Positions 12,513 through 24,342 of a DNA stretch of 64,000 nt are shown piece by piece. Under the pieces are notes generated by a model. The model ran no database searches and had not been told where the DNA came from. It was given only the letters and a program-made list of their open reading frames with translations. A program made the position numbers and the translations under genes. Position 1 is the first letter of the stretch, and each line of letters begins with the position of its first letter. The stretch comes from Cornus controversa (lineage: Eukaryota; Streptophyta; Magnoliopsida; Cornales; Cornaceae), in the NCBI GenBank assembly GCA_026545225.1, contig CM048846.1, positions 84,709,270-84,773,269 on the forward strand, in the 5' to 3' direction.

Positions 12513-13111
12513 GATAGATAGATAGATATATTCTGCATGCATGGCTTTTTACTGATGGAAAATATTCTCCCAATGCAATGTCTTGTAGCAGGGAAGCTTG
12601 GTTGCATGGAAAACAAAGGGATTCTGAAGGACACATACCATCTCTTGAGGTACATTTACCAAACTAGCCTTCACTAAACAGATTCTATATATATATATAC
12701 ATATATATGTGTATACACATTGGAATATGTAGATGTCCTTTACCAAATATTATCATACTGTCATGTAAAGTAGAAAGAAGGAAAAAAAAAGACAGTCTTT
12801 TAAAAAGCTGGGCTAGTCCTTGACAAATTCAAGGGGTTGGTTTTGTTTATAAAGAACTTCCTCAAGAAATTGTTTTTTAAGAATTTGAACAGTTCTAGTC
12901 AATGCATGAATGCAATACACCTAAAGTGCACTATCATCAAATAAACACATTCTTAATACCTCGTACTAGAGGTTGACTAATCAAATGCATTTGTGAGTCA
13001 TGCACGATGGATGGTGTAGATAAGCAAAGTAATAAAGGCAAATATATACGTCTGAATTAATATTGATGAATTATGATATATATATATATATATATAGTAG
13101 GTGATGAGTTG

Positions 13112-13152
<41 letters not shown>

Positions 13153-13486
13153 GGAATAATATTAGCAGGTTGCACATGAGACACACTGTAATGGGCTTTA
13201 CAATGTACCCTAGTATTCTTTGGTAAATATTCCCTTATTCCCTGAGTCAAATGTCCTTTGATTCTCACATTCAACACACTTCTGTTGTGCTACTGCTCTT
13301 GTAAATTTATATTAATTGCTTTTAATTATTTTCTGTTAACTTTTTTTTTTTGGTTTTCTTCAGAAGGACATGGAGCCAAAAAGCTTGAGCTATGAAAGAA
13401 TATTATCAGATGTAAGCTCACCAAACCTTTCAGGGACAAACCTCAAGAAACCCAATCTGGAGTTCACCTTGGGCAGGCCACAGTGA
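9017..13486 (+). CDS. KAN2: KANADI GARP transcription factor, KAN2-like
   Basis: The protein is a nuclear DNA-binding factor of the KANADI group, which specifies abaxial (lower-side) organ identity and acts largely as a repressor. Six coding exons join in frame: 9017-9674, 9839-9915, 10881-10926, 11030-11189, 12589-12649 and 13364-13486, giving 374 aa. All introns are GT-AG. Residues 1-16 (MELFPAQPDLSLQISP) are the KAN2-type N-terminus with an EAR-like LSLQI; a second FDLSLSN follows at 57-63. The GARP domain spans about 194-250 (RAPRMRWTTTLHARFVHAVE, then DLTLAHVKSHLQMYRTV). The C-terminus carries the family motif NLEFTLGRP. The start is the first ATG of the open exon and gives the expected N-terminus. 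Length is close to Arabidopsis KAN2 as I recall it. Exon 5 has two adjacent acceptors (TAGCAG). I am confident of KANADI; KAN2 over KAN1/3 rests on the N-terminus. Confidence 0.95.
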
Positions 13487-14320
13487 TATATGTATATATA
13501 CAAATATACATATATATCAACTGCTATGGGTACTACTCATTTTGAAATCATTATATATCTGAGGGGGCTGGTGAAGAGAATCAGGTGCCACTGTGGAAAT
13601 CAGAGGGAAAAGAAAGAAAAAGAAAAGAAAAGAGAAAAAGAAAAGGAAAAGAGAGCTAAAGAAGGACAAGGAGACAAGAAAGACAGAAAGCAAGAAAAGG
13701 AGAAGGGTAGAGAAAAGCATGTCCTTCCATCAAGCTGTGAGATCCAAATCAACATATTTTATTCCTACGTAGATATGAAATCTAATTGATTTTGTATGTT
13801 GTGCACTTAGTTAGAGAGAGAGAGAGAATAGAGAGAGAGAGAGAGCTGCTTTAACTATCTTAAATTATGAAGTGATCCTTGGTAATTGTAATGGGGGCAC
13901 TTTACATTTAACAAAAGAATATATATATTAATTTTTATCAAACGAGTTGGATGCTTGGAGCTCTCTATTGCATTGTCACATGCTTTACACTTTCCCAAAG
14001 GAAACAAAAAGGAAAAAAAATGAACTTGGAAAGAAATGAAAATTATGAGTTTGAAAAAATGGGAAATTACAAAAGGAAAAAAGACAATTGAAAAGCAGAA
14101 AGGAACATCAATACCATGTCCTCTTTTATGCTCATCATTTAGTAATTTTAGTTTTTTATATAAGGATTTTCCTTTGGGAATGTAACATTTTGTAAGCTGT
14201 CCAAGGGTTTGTATTCTGTTGGTGAAAAAGAAATATTTGCTGGAGAAATTCGACCAAAGATTTCACTACACGAAAATCAACTTTATCTCAACCAAACCCT
14301 AAATGCCTTGATATATTAGG
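13487..14320 (+). other. KAN2 3' UTR and downstream DNA
   Basis: Following the TGA is a purine-rich A/G tract (about 13600-13710) and GA repeats (13812-13846), probably within the 3' UTR. An open frame at 13490-13789 is a Lys/Glu-rich by-product of that tract. No unambiguous polyadenylation site can be chosen. No other gene was seen. Confidence 0.5.
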
Positions 14321-14673
14321 TGTAACAGGTCAGCCAATCTCTTTTTCATTCAGATCTAATGTGGGACAAAGAAGACCCCTCTACCATTCTTCCTTACCCG
14401 AACTCGCAATTAATGTCCTCATTGCGGTCAGACCACCTTGTCTACCCGTCCCCCTTACCTGTCCCCCCTAATAATGGGAGGACCCAGTAACTACCCGAAC
14501 TCGGACCGGGGTGGATCAAGAACTGGGTCTGGCTCTTATACCAACTGTAATGGATCGGACACTTATCAATGACCCAAAAGCCTAAGCTACTGGGTAGTGT
14601 TACCTACCCGCCCATTTATACCCATTCTCTTTTTCATTTGGATCCGATGTAGGACAACGAAGATCCCCTCTAA
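14321..14673 (-). mobile_element. TRIM-like LTR-element remnant (minus orientation)
   Basis: A direct repeat shares CTCTTTTTCATT, GATC(T/C)(A/G)ATGT and GGACAA(A/C)GAAGA(C/T)CCCCTCTA at about 14338-14382 and 14626-14672. Beside the right copy, the minus strand reads TGGTATAAGAGC, one mismatch from the initiator-Met primer-binding site TGGTATCAGAGC. It directly abuts TGTAATGG, a plausible LTR end. The left copy lacks about 80 bp present in the right one. No TSD was found, so the limits are approximate. Confidence 0.5.
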
Positions 14674-14989
14674 TACTAAGCTATAAAAGAGTTCTAGAAT
14701 CGGGCCCACAACTTGTAAACTCACACAAAGCCCATTTTCTGGTCAAAATCGAGCTGCAACGCAACCTGGATCAAAACAAAATTCAGGCCATAACTTCATA
14801 GTCGTGACATATGAGCGTTAATTGTCAACACATCCTACTATGAGTACCTCTTATTTTTCTAGACCTAATATTAAGTTCTTATTTATGCTACTAATGTTAC
14901 ATTCATCATAATGATACTAACTCCTACTACTCAAGCACCATTATTAGCGCATTATGGGTCTTAACTTGGTTCAATTTTTTGAGTCAATT

Positions 14990-17200
14990 ACACGAATCGA
15001 ATTTTTCATATTTTTTTTCCAGTAATTCAAGATTGTATAAATATAAAGAAAAAATATGTACATGTTTAAAAAAAGCATGACCTAGGGCCCAAAAACACTA
15101 AGGCAAAAGCCAACTAACTAGGGCAAAAAACCAATACAAAGAACAAAAAATGGATTAAAGAAAAAGTTAAAGCATCAAAATCCCAAATAAAAAAACATCA
15201 AACTGAAAGCAAAAGAGGAACAGAACAAGGCTGAGGCAAACCATCTCAAGGCAACTATGAACAGGCTTGAGCATCCAAAGTACAAAAAACTAGGGGTGCA
15301 ACTTGGGTTGGTCAACTCGAGCACAGCCCAATTTTTCACGGGATTGGGCAACCATTTTTATAATTAGGGTTGGGCTTGGGTTAAAAAATCTCAACCTGAA
15401 CTTAATTACGGTTGGACTTGGGTTGAAGTGTCAGTAACCCGAGCCCAACCCAAACTCGAATTCTAATTTTATTATTATATTATTTTTATTTTTAATATAT
15501 AACCATCTTTTTCTTTTTAACTTTCTTTGTCTAAATCTTATTTTTCTTTATGTTAACACTTTGAAGAATTAATTTTCTAAGAATTTGTTTGAATTTTTTT
15601 AGAAATTTGCATTAAGGTTTTAGATTTTTTTTACGTTTAAGAGTAATCTAATATGAAACTAATTCAAGAACACATAAAAACAATTGTACGAAAATTGGTC
15701 ATATGGGCAATCCGAATTAACCCGATCTTCTAACCCGAAATCTCAGCCCGAGTTGCAAACCCGAGTTTAAAAATTAAAGGATGGGTTGGTCTTGGGTTGA
15801 GTAGTTAGGGTTAAAAGTCAGGTTGGGTTAGGGTCGAACATTTTATTTCAGATTGAGCCCGAGTTGCACCTCAAACCAGCCCGAGTTGCAGTCCTACAAA
15901 AAAATAGAGTTCAGGGAGCAAAGAAATAGAAAAGGTTGCTAGCAGAGGAATTAAAGATTGAATTAAGGAGATTCCAAGACATAGAAATCAACTTAGCTAT
16001 AGAACATATACAAAATATGACTGAAATTATTTTAACTAAGCACACAAATGCTTTATTGATGAAGGAATTTGAGGGCTAAGTTGTTCTAAAATGGATTACT
16101 AATCTTTAATTTTTTGAGGAATCCTTCATCAGTGGTTGTAAATGACTGATTTTTTCAATCTTTTCGACCTTGGTTCGGTAGGAGCAAGTCAGAAAGATTG
16201 AGAAATAAAACCATCTAATTTGATTCATTCTCAATAGTCATGAGATGATCATCTTAGGGTGATCCTCTTGTCGACGGATGCTCTTATTACACTCGTAGTC
16301 TCTGAAGGATGAGAACCAACTATGTAGCATCTAAATCGAGAATTCAAGTATTGTATACATTATTAGTCCAATCCTTTGTAGGAACTACCCATAATAACGA
16401 ACTTGCAAAATGGACCTGTCTTAGTGTACAACCTATCTTGCACTACCATCCAAAGATAAAAAGAGAATTTGAGAACTGATGGTTTGAACCAAATAAGAGG
16501 ATCCCATTAGACATTGGGGCCTGGAATAATTAAAACTTAGGGTGTGGGAGAATGAGATTTGACCATTAAGAGAATGAAGCCATTTAATTTTGTCATCTTG
16601 GATAGGATTCGGGAGAGGGATAGAAGAAAGAGTAGTTGGTATAACCTTTCCTCCCTCAAAGAGGAGGTGCTTGATTTAAATGGCCATAAGGAAGTCAGTT
16701 TTCAAAAAGAATGTGAGTCTTGTTTTTATTTCCAATAGAATACTTGATTAGATGCCTAGATAAATTTTAGACTTGTGAACGTTTTCTCCACAACCAAGCA
16801 CTCACTAGGATGTTGACATCCCAAATGATTTTATCCTTACATAAAAATTTACCAACCCATCTGAACCAAATGTTGTGATCAAAATATTTGAACGAAAACC
16901 ATGCCTCATAACAGAAACCTTGTTCCACATATACAAGCCCCCTAGCTCCTTTGGCTTGCAAACTTGGCTCTATGAAATCTTAGCACCTGGTTGAGTTAGT
17001 TAGGAACCCGACCAAAGGAAAATTTAAATGATGATCTTAGTAGAAAATATGAAGGAGCTTGTCTAAAAAGCTTGAATACTAAATAAGACAGAATTTTTAA
17101 GTTACAGTCTGCCACCAAAAGAAATAATTTTTTTGCTTTAGCTAGTAACATGTAAAATATTTGTCTTCTTAGGTTAGTTTTCATTTTTTCACTTACATCT
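14990..17200 (-). pseudogene. Degenerate LINE 3' part with zf-RVT-like domain
   Basis: On the minus strand, 16960 to about 16380 encodes a broken stretch. Its features are typical of the plant LINE C-terminal region: a W-x-RWV block (FRWVGKFLCKDKIIWDV), a tryptophan-rich WLWRK, then WDPLIWFK and a FSFYLWMVVQDRLYTK block like the zf-RVT consensus. Several stops interrupt it. The 3' untranslated part runs leftward to an A-rich tract near 15000 and is split by a hAT MITE. The reverse transcriptase proper is not visible. It is a dead fragment next to the Tat-type element; whether it interrupts that element's missing 3' LTR is unknown. Confidence 0.6.
15291..15896. mobile_element. hAT-type MITE with 8-bp TSD (TAGGGGTGCAAC family)
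   Basis: The element begins TAGGGGTGCAACTTGGGT and ends with the complement of TAGGACTGCAACTCGGGC. It is flanked by CAAAAAAC (15283-15290) and CAAAAAAA (15897-15904), which match at 7 of 8 positions. The ends are the same type as in the elements at 23120 and 57549, but the interior has GGGTTGG/CCCGAG-type motifs instead of GGAACC. An 8-bp TSD fits the hAT superfamily. It sits inside the LINE remnant and so is the younger insertion. Confidence 0.7.
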
Positions 17201-17214
17201 TTTTCTTCTTTTCA

Positions 17215-19277
17215 ATGCCTTCTAACGATAGTGATCGTACTCTTTCTGACAACTAAGAGGTTGACATGTGTAGTTCTTCTCCTCTAGTTGTAGAAACTGC
17301 TCAATCTATTGTTGTGGCTGGGGAAGCAGTCACATTCGATCAAGGTGTGGTTGTCGCTCTAGTGACTAGGCAGTTGGTTGATCTTGATAAAGCCAGAGAG
17401 GAATGTCGTATTCCTAATGAAGTCATAATCGAGGGTTATCCCTTGAATTTTGATTATAGTGTCGAGGAAAGAGTTAAAGAGGGCGAGATTCTCTTTTCAG
17501 CTTCCTACTTGAAGACTTTCAGATTTTTCTTTCACCCTTTTTTCAATTTTGTTCTCTTCAAATTGAAGTTCACGCCGCTTCAGTTAAACACTAATTTTTT
17601 TCGTATCATTTCTTGTATACTTTATTTGAACTGTGTCCATAAGCTTAACCTACAGTTAAATGATTTTCTATTCTGTTACTCTCTCCATCGGGTTAGATCA
17701 GAAGATAATCGTTACCATCTGTTCCCTAACAAGGATAGAAAAATCTGCTATAACACTTTCACTTCTGACAAGTTGTGGAAGGAAAAAAAAATTCTGGTGA
17801 AAGGGGTCTGGAATGTTAGAGTAGCCCAAAAATTCTCCATTCCCATTACTTTCGGCAATGCTGTGATTCCTCTATTCTCTCTTTCTAGCAAGTCTTAGGG
17901 CGTTTTTCTTTTTCTTTTTTCTTTTTTGGTGTAGGAACTTTGCACTTCTCATAACTTTTCTTTGTTCTTCTTTGCTTTACAGACGAACAGATAGAGTTTC
18001 TGAGGGAGAAGGTTTGGAGCCTCCGTCCTTCTGTGAAGAAGTTTATGTCATGTCTGCAACTCCAAGCTATTGCTTGTAGCGCTTCTGTTGAGTCTTCTTC
18101 TCTGTATCCAGTTTCAGATTTTGAGATGGAAATGTCAGAGCCTAAGACGAGAATGGGAACTTCCAATTCTGGCCTTGCTAAGGCCAAAAATACTAAGGGG
18201 CGATCTAAGGCTCAGCATGATAAGAACAAATATGCTACCCCCTCTTCCCCTCAGAAGATGGCTTCTTATGATGCTGCTCCGGTGCCTAAATGCCAGAAGC
18301 TGATGGCGAACGCCATAAAAGGTTAGAGTTCTTTCTCTTCTGCTTTAACTTTATTTGGTTTTGCCAGTGGCACAGTTGATGAGCTGTTTGTTAGATCATC
18401 TGAGTAGTGGACTTCAGACTTGAAAAAGTCTGACGATTCTATTTTGACGATGGGGGATTGTACTGCTTTTGGCCTTAAAGTGATAGGGGCTCTCGTTCGT
18501 GGGATCTGGCTTCCTAGGGATAAGCTCTGCCAACAAGGAGCTAACAGGGATAAGCTTTTTGCCAATGCACCATTTTTTACCATGAAGGTTTGTCTCATCT
18601 TATTCTCTATTTACTTCTTTACTTATCTCCTCTAATGTTTTTTACTTTAACTTTGTTTGCTTTTTGCGGTATAGAGTGCATACATGTTTATCTCCCTTTG
18701 CAAGGCTCTGGAACTTGAACGTCTGAACAAACACAAGATCGAAAGCTTTGAGTGAAAGGTTAAAACGTTAACCAAGTCTCTTGTTGAAAAGCAAAAGGCA
18801 CTTGGTTACTTTAAGCAAAGGGCTCTGGAGGTTGAGAAGAGGGCTACTGAGCTTGAGGTCATGCCGCAAGTTTGCAAAACTGGGGGATTCGAGATGTACT
18901 AGCAATTCTTGAAGATCCTAACTTTGAAGCTTACTGATGGCTTTCACTATGGCTTTGAGCAAGGAGAGAAGCCTGAAATCGAATCGGACTATGCTAACCC
19001 TGATGAGTTTGATGTCGATCAAGTTATCGACTCGTTCGGTGGGTACGACATTCGTGCCCCTGGCGAGGCTGAATGCAAGTTTGTGGCCTTCCTCAAGAGT
19101 TGGTCGTCGGCTCCTCATTCTCCTCCTCCACTTCCCATTGTTGCTGCTCCATCTACCCCCTCTCCCTATGATTAGATCATTCCTGAGGCTCCCCCTCCAA
19201 CTAAGCAGGGTACCTTGATCATTGATTATTTCGATCAGGATTTTAGCAAGGATAACGGGGCAGCTCCCCAAGGTTGA
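17215..19277 (+). pseudogene. Antisense extra ORF of Tat element (putative gypsy type transposon domain)
   Basis: Starting at the ATG at 17215, a frame with one early stop (codon 14) runs into MCSSSPLVVETAQ and then a domain resembling Pfam 'Putative gypsy type transposon' (Transposase_28/PMD-like). Visible parts are AREECRIPNEV, SYLKTFRFFFHPFFNFVLFK, a hydrophobic middle and RKICYNTFTSDKLWKEKK. Later segments (18033-18326, 18420-18600, 18700-19270) lie in different frames, separated by intron-like T-rich stretches. They include a charged coiled-coil-like stretch (ALEVEKRATELEV) and a Pro/Ser-rich tail. It is encoded opposite to gag-pol. Its function in Tat elements is not known to me. Exon limits are not certain, and stops indicate a pseudogene. 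Confidence 0.6.
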
Positions 19278-19599
19278 CCTTTTGTAACTCTTTTTTTTTT
19301 TTTTGGTAACGCTTGGATGTAGCTTCCTTTCTTTTTTTTTCTTAAGGGATAACTTTTACCCTCATTCTTGTAATGATAATTTTGATAAATACAAGTACTC
19401 TTATGCTCCAAATTCTTCATGTTTGTTTCCAGACATAGACTGATATTTCTATTTTTGATAGCCACTTTTCATTGATAGTTGCCTTAGTAAGTTGGGCTTC
19501 AACCCCCTTCTTCAACCAGAAACTCTCTTTAATAATGCTGGCAATCAATGTTTAGCACTTGATATCTTTTTTCCTCTTTACTAGAGAATTTAGCAGGGG
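19278..19599. other. Spacer between antisense ORF and tandem-repeat block
   Basis: No ORF or recognisable feature is present apart from T-rich runs. It presumably belongs to the untranslated 3' region of the Tat element. Confidence 0.4.
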
Positions 19600-20215
19600 A
19601 TAGGCTTGTGATGACGGCTGTATTTTATATAAATTGATTTGAATGGGGCTATAGCGTTTTTTGTTTAACAAGCAATCAGTAGTTCAGACCTTAGCTTCAA
19701 TAAGCGATTGGTCATCTAAGACCTTAACTTGATTTGGGCCTATGGTCTCTTTTGTTTAATAAGCGATCGGTCATTTAGACCTTAACTTCAATAAGCGATT
19801 GGTCGTTTAAGACCTTAGCTTGATTTGGACCTATGGCATTTTTTGTTTAATAAGTCGATCAATTTTTAAGACCTTAACTTCAGTAAGCGATCGGTCATTT
19901 AAGTCCTTAACTTGATTTGGGGCCTATGGCGTCTTTTGTTTAATAAGTGATCGGTCATTTTGACCTTAGCTTAAGTAAATGATCGGTCATTTAAGACTTT
20001 AGATTGATTTGGGCGTATGACCTCTTTTGTTTAATAAGCGATCGGTTGTTTAAAACCTTAGCTTCAATAAGTGATCGGTCATTTAAGACCTTGGCTTCAA
20101 TAAGCGATTGGTCATTTAAGACCTTAGCTTGATTTGCGCATTTGACCTCTTTTGTTTAATAAGCGATCGGTCGTTTAAGACCTAGCTTCAATAAGTGATT
20201 GACTCTTTTTTTTTT
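19600..20215. repeat. Tandem-repeat block in the 3' region of the Tat element
   Basis: About ten imperfect copies of a core like GCGATCGGTCATTTAAGACC occur. They are spaced alternately about 32-35 and 57-65 bp, with linking blocks TTGATTTGGGCCTATGGC and CTTTTGTTTAATAAG. This gives a composite unit near 90-95 bp. Tandem repeats between pol and the 3' LTR are a recognised feature of Tat-lineage retrotransposons and a source of satellite DNA. Confidence 0.8.
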
Positions 20216-20877
20216 TACAAACTTGGTCATTATTGTTGGTGCAAAAGTGGTCATGGGCATGTCATGGCACATTTTCCTGCATCGTGTCATGTCCACGCCA
20301 TGCCCTTTAAGGCCAATTATTTTCTTTTTATATGTTAAAAAATAAGGATTTTTATCCGGTGTGGGACTATGCCCATTCATATGTGTTATGTTTCTTTAAT
20401 GACCAACTAAAACATGTCTCTTATTAAGTTTTAGGCCAATTATAAGGAAAGTGTACTCCTTTCCTTAGAAAGGGTAGAGCTGCATTGCCCAAATTTAAAC
20501 TCTGAATCATAATATGATGAGTTTCAAACATATAATTTTTTTACAGAAATTTGGAAATTACATTTGCAAAATATGTCATGGTTACCTTAGTGGCTAAATA
20601 CCTTTGCTGTAATGGCAAAAAGAGGGCAAGACAGTTCTGATATGCATGTATTTTTTCACAGCGGCCATGTCTTGCCACAACTGTAGGGTTTCAACTTTAT
20701 TGTTTATTTATCACGAAGCATGATACTTCCTTCTCGATGTGGGACCAAGTCCTTTCTCTTTTTGACAACAAAGAACTTCTTGGCAAATGCACTTTTTTAT
20801 TATAGGATCTCTCCATCTTTGGAAAGTCAAAAGATACATTGTCAAAAAGGAATAATCTAACTTTAACATGTTAGAAT
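20216..20877. other. Tat element untranslated region
   Basis: This is AT-rich sequence with no intact reading frame between the tandem-repeat block and the integrase C-terminus. A similar T-rich palindrome-free motif (GTGGGAC...CTTTC) occurs twice (20355-20400 and 20740-20760). Nothing else could be assigned. Confidence 0.4.
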
Positions 20878-21218
20878 TTAAACATAATACCTTTTTAAAT
20901 GGGTTTCATTCCAAGGCTTGCAAATTGCTTCTGCGTCGCTAACTCTGCGAAGCTTGTATGCGCCTTTTTCAATCACTTCGGTGACTTCATAAAGGTCTTC
21001 CCATTTTGCTGTGAATTTTTCAGCATTTTGTTCCTTTGTATTGTCAATGACTCTTTGTAGCACGCAGTCCCCAAAGCTGAATGCTCGATGTTTCACTTTC
21101 TTGTCAGTTGTTCTTGATCATCTTCTAAAAAGACGCAACTCTTATCTAAGCTGTCTCCTTCTTTTCTTCAAGGAGATATAGATTTTGGTCAAGTAGTTGA
21201 TCATTTTCCCCCTCTCCA
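20878..21218 (-). pseudogene. Tat integrase C-terminal part
   Basis: The minus strand encodes HRAFSFGDCVLQRVIDNTKE, then KFTAKWEDLYEVTEVIEKGA, YKLRRVS and PWNETHLKRYY. This is the usual C-terminal end of gypsy Tat integrases. Upstream (21120-21218) a broken frame reads ENDQLLDQNLYLLEEKKETA, the helical segment that normally precedes it. The rest of the integrase lies at 24343-25340, beyond an inserted LTR-element remnant. Stops at about 21135 and 21150 confirm decay. Confidence 0.8.
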
Positions 21219-21223
21219 GTATC

Positions 21224-24200
21224 TATCATGCCTCGATTTTTGACTCCCGATTAAGAGCGAGAGAAACGGGGGTGAACGGTGATTATCAAATATCAACACT
21301 CCTAATCACAATAGCTCCTTGATACCATGCTCTGATACTAAGTTGTCACGTCCTAATTTTTGACCACCGAAAACTGAGGGTGATTAGGTTCCTTAAACGC
21401 TAATGAATTTTCTTGACCTCTAACTCAATACAGAAGCGTAATCATATGCATACATGTGTCTACGTACGTCCCAACATTAACCCCTAGTTAGGGCCCCACA
21501 CATGGCCATGCTTGCACAACACTGGTTGTTGGTCCCTATTTTCACATAATTGAAATATGCATTTTACACAATCAAAATGTGCATTTTGATTGATCGAAAT
21601 GTCATATTCGCGCAATCGTAATGTTCGATCATGTGAAGTACTATCGAAGATTTTCATCATTCGGGACTTTTACCATTCCAAAACCCTGCAATTTTTTGAT
21701 TAATCAAACCCCTCATTTCGCACAATCGAGATGTTTCGATCGTGCAAAATAGAGATTTTGCACAATCAAAATTTTCTCTACAAAAATCCTGCATTTCCAC
21801 AATGTTCAGACATTCTTTATAGCATCCTAAACATTCTAAATGGTCCATAACACATGTCACATAATTCAAACATAAAGATTCAATTCCCAAGTGATCATAT
21901 CCACAAAACAAGAACAATGATATTCAAACCAAACATTCTCCACTCAAATACCAAAAGTCATACTTATGCCACATGCGGCAATCACATTTGAAATCTAATT
22001 ACATCAAGATACTTCAAATGTAAATACAACATTTCAAAAAAAAGAACTAGTCCACATGCCACAAGCCGGCATGGACATCTATATATAATTTCAAAAGATG
22101 AAAATCCAAAGGCACTCCAAAAGTTTACTCAAACCAATCAAGCATCATCTTCCATCGGAGCTTTATCCATTAAATAGTTTGGGAGAAGGGGGTGAGCATA
22201 CAACTACGCCCAGTAGGAATGATCCATCTGACTCTACCTTAACCCAGGAAGCCATGCATGAATGCATATAAAGTCTCTATATGACTATATGACAAGTATT
22301 CATACTTAAAACATACATGTTTTGGAAATCATAAGTAATGCTTCACATTTCAACACCATATACAATTTATAGGAATTCATAACTCACAAGTAAACTCACA
22401 CCACGTATAACCAAAAATCAATTCAACTGAGGACTTCAGCTTGTCACAATTCATAGTAAGGGTTGCTTTGGGATCACATACTTTGCTTATGCTCTATGGG
22501 TTGCTAACCCAACGGAAGCAACATCCGTTTGGCCAAGTTTTGGGTCTTGCACCCTAGGGTTAGAAACCCTTATTAATTCTCACACATGCCCCAAAAATAC
22601 GACTTTCTCACATAAGTGCACATTGCCACATAATACACCAAATCCCAATATTTTCATAATTTTTACCATATGCATGAAATTTACAAGGTCTATGCATTTC
22701 AATTCTCAACTCATGCATATTCAAATGCATTTAAATCATCTCATGAAAATCACAACATTTATGTATTTTTCAAAAAAAATCATCTTTTATGCACATGATC
22801 AACATATGGAATCATATCTCATAACTTCTCATCCAATGAACACAATATCACATTTTTGCATTTATAACATCAAATTACACATATGCAATATATATTATAT
22901 CTAGAACATGCTTGACAAGTTGCATATATAAGGAAATCACATTTTCACAAAATTTTCAAAGAAATCATTTCATGTCACAAGTATGTGACCAATAGAATCA
23001 AAATAGGGAAGAGATTCACACCCCTACCTCAAGTCTCAAGTCTTGGAAGCTAAGCTCCAAAATTCTAACCTTTTCTATCTTGCTAAATGTGGACTTTGTT
23101 TGGTCCATTGCGTAGCCCTTAGGGGTGCACAAAGAACCGTCGGAACCGGAACCGGAACCGGAACCGAGGGGAACCGTACCGGAACCGTACCGAACCGTGG
23201 CTACGGTTCCGGTTCCTAAAATTAGGAACCGTTACCAACGGTTCCGGTTCCGGTTCCAGGACCAGTAGAACCGTACCGGAACTGGAACCGTTGGGGGTAA
23301 CGGTTCCTTGGAACCGGAACCGGAACCGTTTTATATTAAATATGTGTATATATATATATAATATAATAACTATATATAATATAATAACTATATATAATAT
23401 ATATATATATATATACATTACATATAATAATTATATATAATGTATATATATTATGTATAATAATTATATTATCATATATTATATATAATAATTATATTAT
23501 AATATAATTACTATACATAATATATATACATTATATGTAATGTATATATATCTATAATATAATATAATAATTATATATATATAGGGTGCCATTTTTAGAT
23601 TGTAGGTATCACATTTAGTTAATGAATATATATATATATATATTTTTTATTTTCAAGCTTCATTAAAAAAAAAAAAAAAAAAAATCCCTAAGGAACCGCG
23701 GTTCGGAACCGGAACCGTACCGAGAATCGCGGTACGGTTCCTCACGGTTCCAACCCTTAACAGTTCCGGTTCCGGTTCTGAAAATCAGGAACCGTTGGTA
23801 ACGGTTCCGGTTCCGGTTCCGCCAAGAACCGTGAGGAACCGTACCGTGTGCACCCCTAGTAGCCCTTGCCGAGTAGAGCAATCCATTTGCCTTCGCTGTT
23901 CGCCAAATCCTAGCGTAGTACCTCTGAAATGTAGAGAGAAGGGAGAGAGATGAAGTGGGAGAGTTAGAGAGGGAGATATAGCTATAAAAGTGATCCTATC
24001 TCAGCCTCTCGAGTCAGTTAACGTACCATCCTGACTTCCATTTTTTATTTCAAAAGCAGTTATGGCTCCAAAATCTTTATTTAACTCCTTAAACATTTTT
24101 TTGGTCCATACCCAAAATTTATATTTTTTCAAAAAAAATCGGATTCCCAAGCCGACCCGGACCACATCTCGGGGTCTCGTTGACCCAAAAATTCAAACTT

Positions 24201-24342
24201 TTTTAAATGTTTCCAAAACCTTAAAACAACTTTTCAAAAATATTTTCCTCACTTAAAACATGCTAAACATCATTAAAAATACAATTAGGGCAAAAATTAT
24301 GCTTAAAATGGAAATCGAACAAAATTGAACCCGGTCCCTACA
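21224..24342 (-). mobile_element. Rearranged LTR-retroelement remnant nested in the Tat integrase
   Basis: The right-hand LTR runs from TGTCACGTCCTAATTTTTGA (21344) to GGTCCCTACA (24342). Next to it the minus strand reads TAGTATCAGAGC (21340-21329), one mismatch from the initiator-Met PBS. A truncated second LTR start, TATCATGCCTCGATTTTTGA, lies at 21224. The flanks GTATC (21219-21223) and TTATC (24343-24347) match at 4 of 5. Removing the insert rejoins the integrase frame on both sides. Most of the left LTR and the internal region are deleted. The LTR is about 2.25 kb once the MITE at 23120-23858 is subtracted. No coding region is visible. Confidence 0.6.
23120..23858. mobile_element. hAT-type MITE with GGAACC/GGTTCC arrays and perfect 8-bp TSD
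   Basis: Termini TAGGGGTGCAC and GTGCACCCCTA are perfect inverted repeats. The perfect target-site duplication GTAGCCCT occurs at 23112-23119 and 23859-23866, as expected for hAT. Each side carries dense GGAACC and GGTTCC hexamers in both orientations (23137-23335 and 23694-23835), so each side can fold on itself and with the other. The middle (about 23340-23690) is almost pure AT. Apparent Arg/Gly-rich frames across the arrays are artefacts of the hexamers. No transposase is encoded. Confidence 0.85.

Noticed and set aside
13490..13789. Lys/Glu-rich open frame just after KAN2
   Set aside because: It is the translation of an A/G-rich tract in the presumed KAN2 3' UTR.
19600..20215. Possible CRISPR-like array from regularly repeated motif
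   Set aside because: Units are imperfect, spacing alternates, there are no unique spacers, and this is a plant nuclear genome; it is a retrotransposon tandem repeat.
21321..21345. tRNA-gene-like match (GATACCATGCTCTGATAC)
   Set aside because: It is only the primer-binding-site complement to initiator tRNA-Met beside an LTR; no cloverleaf can be formed.
23119..23418. Arg/Gly/Pro-rich minus-strand frame (also 23663-23881 and 57484-57749)
   Set aside because: These arise from GGAACC/GGTTCC hexamer arrays inside hAT MITEs; no real protein is indicated.
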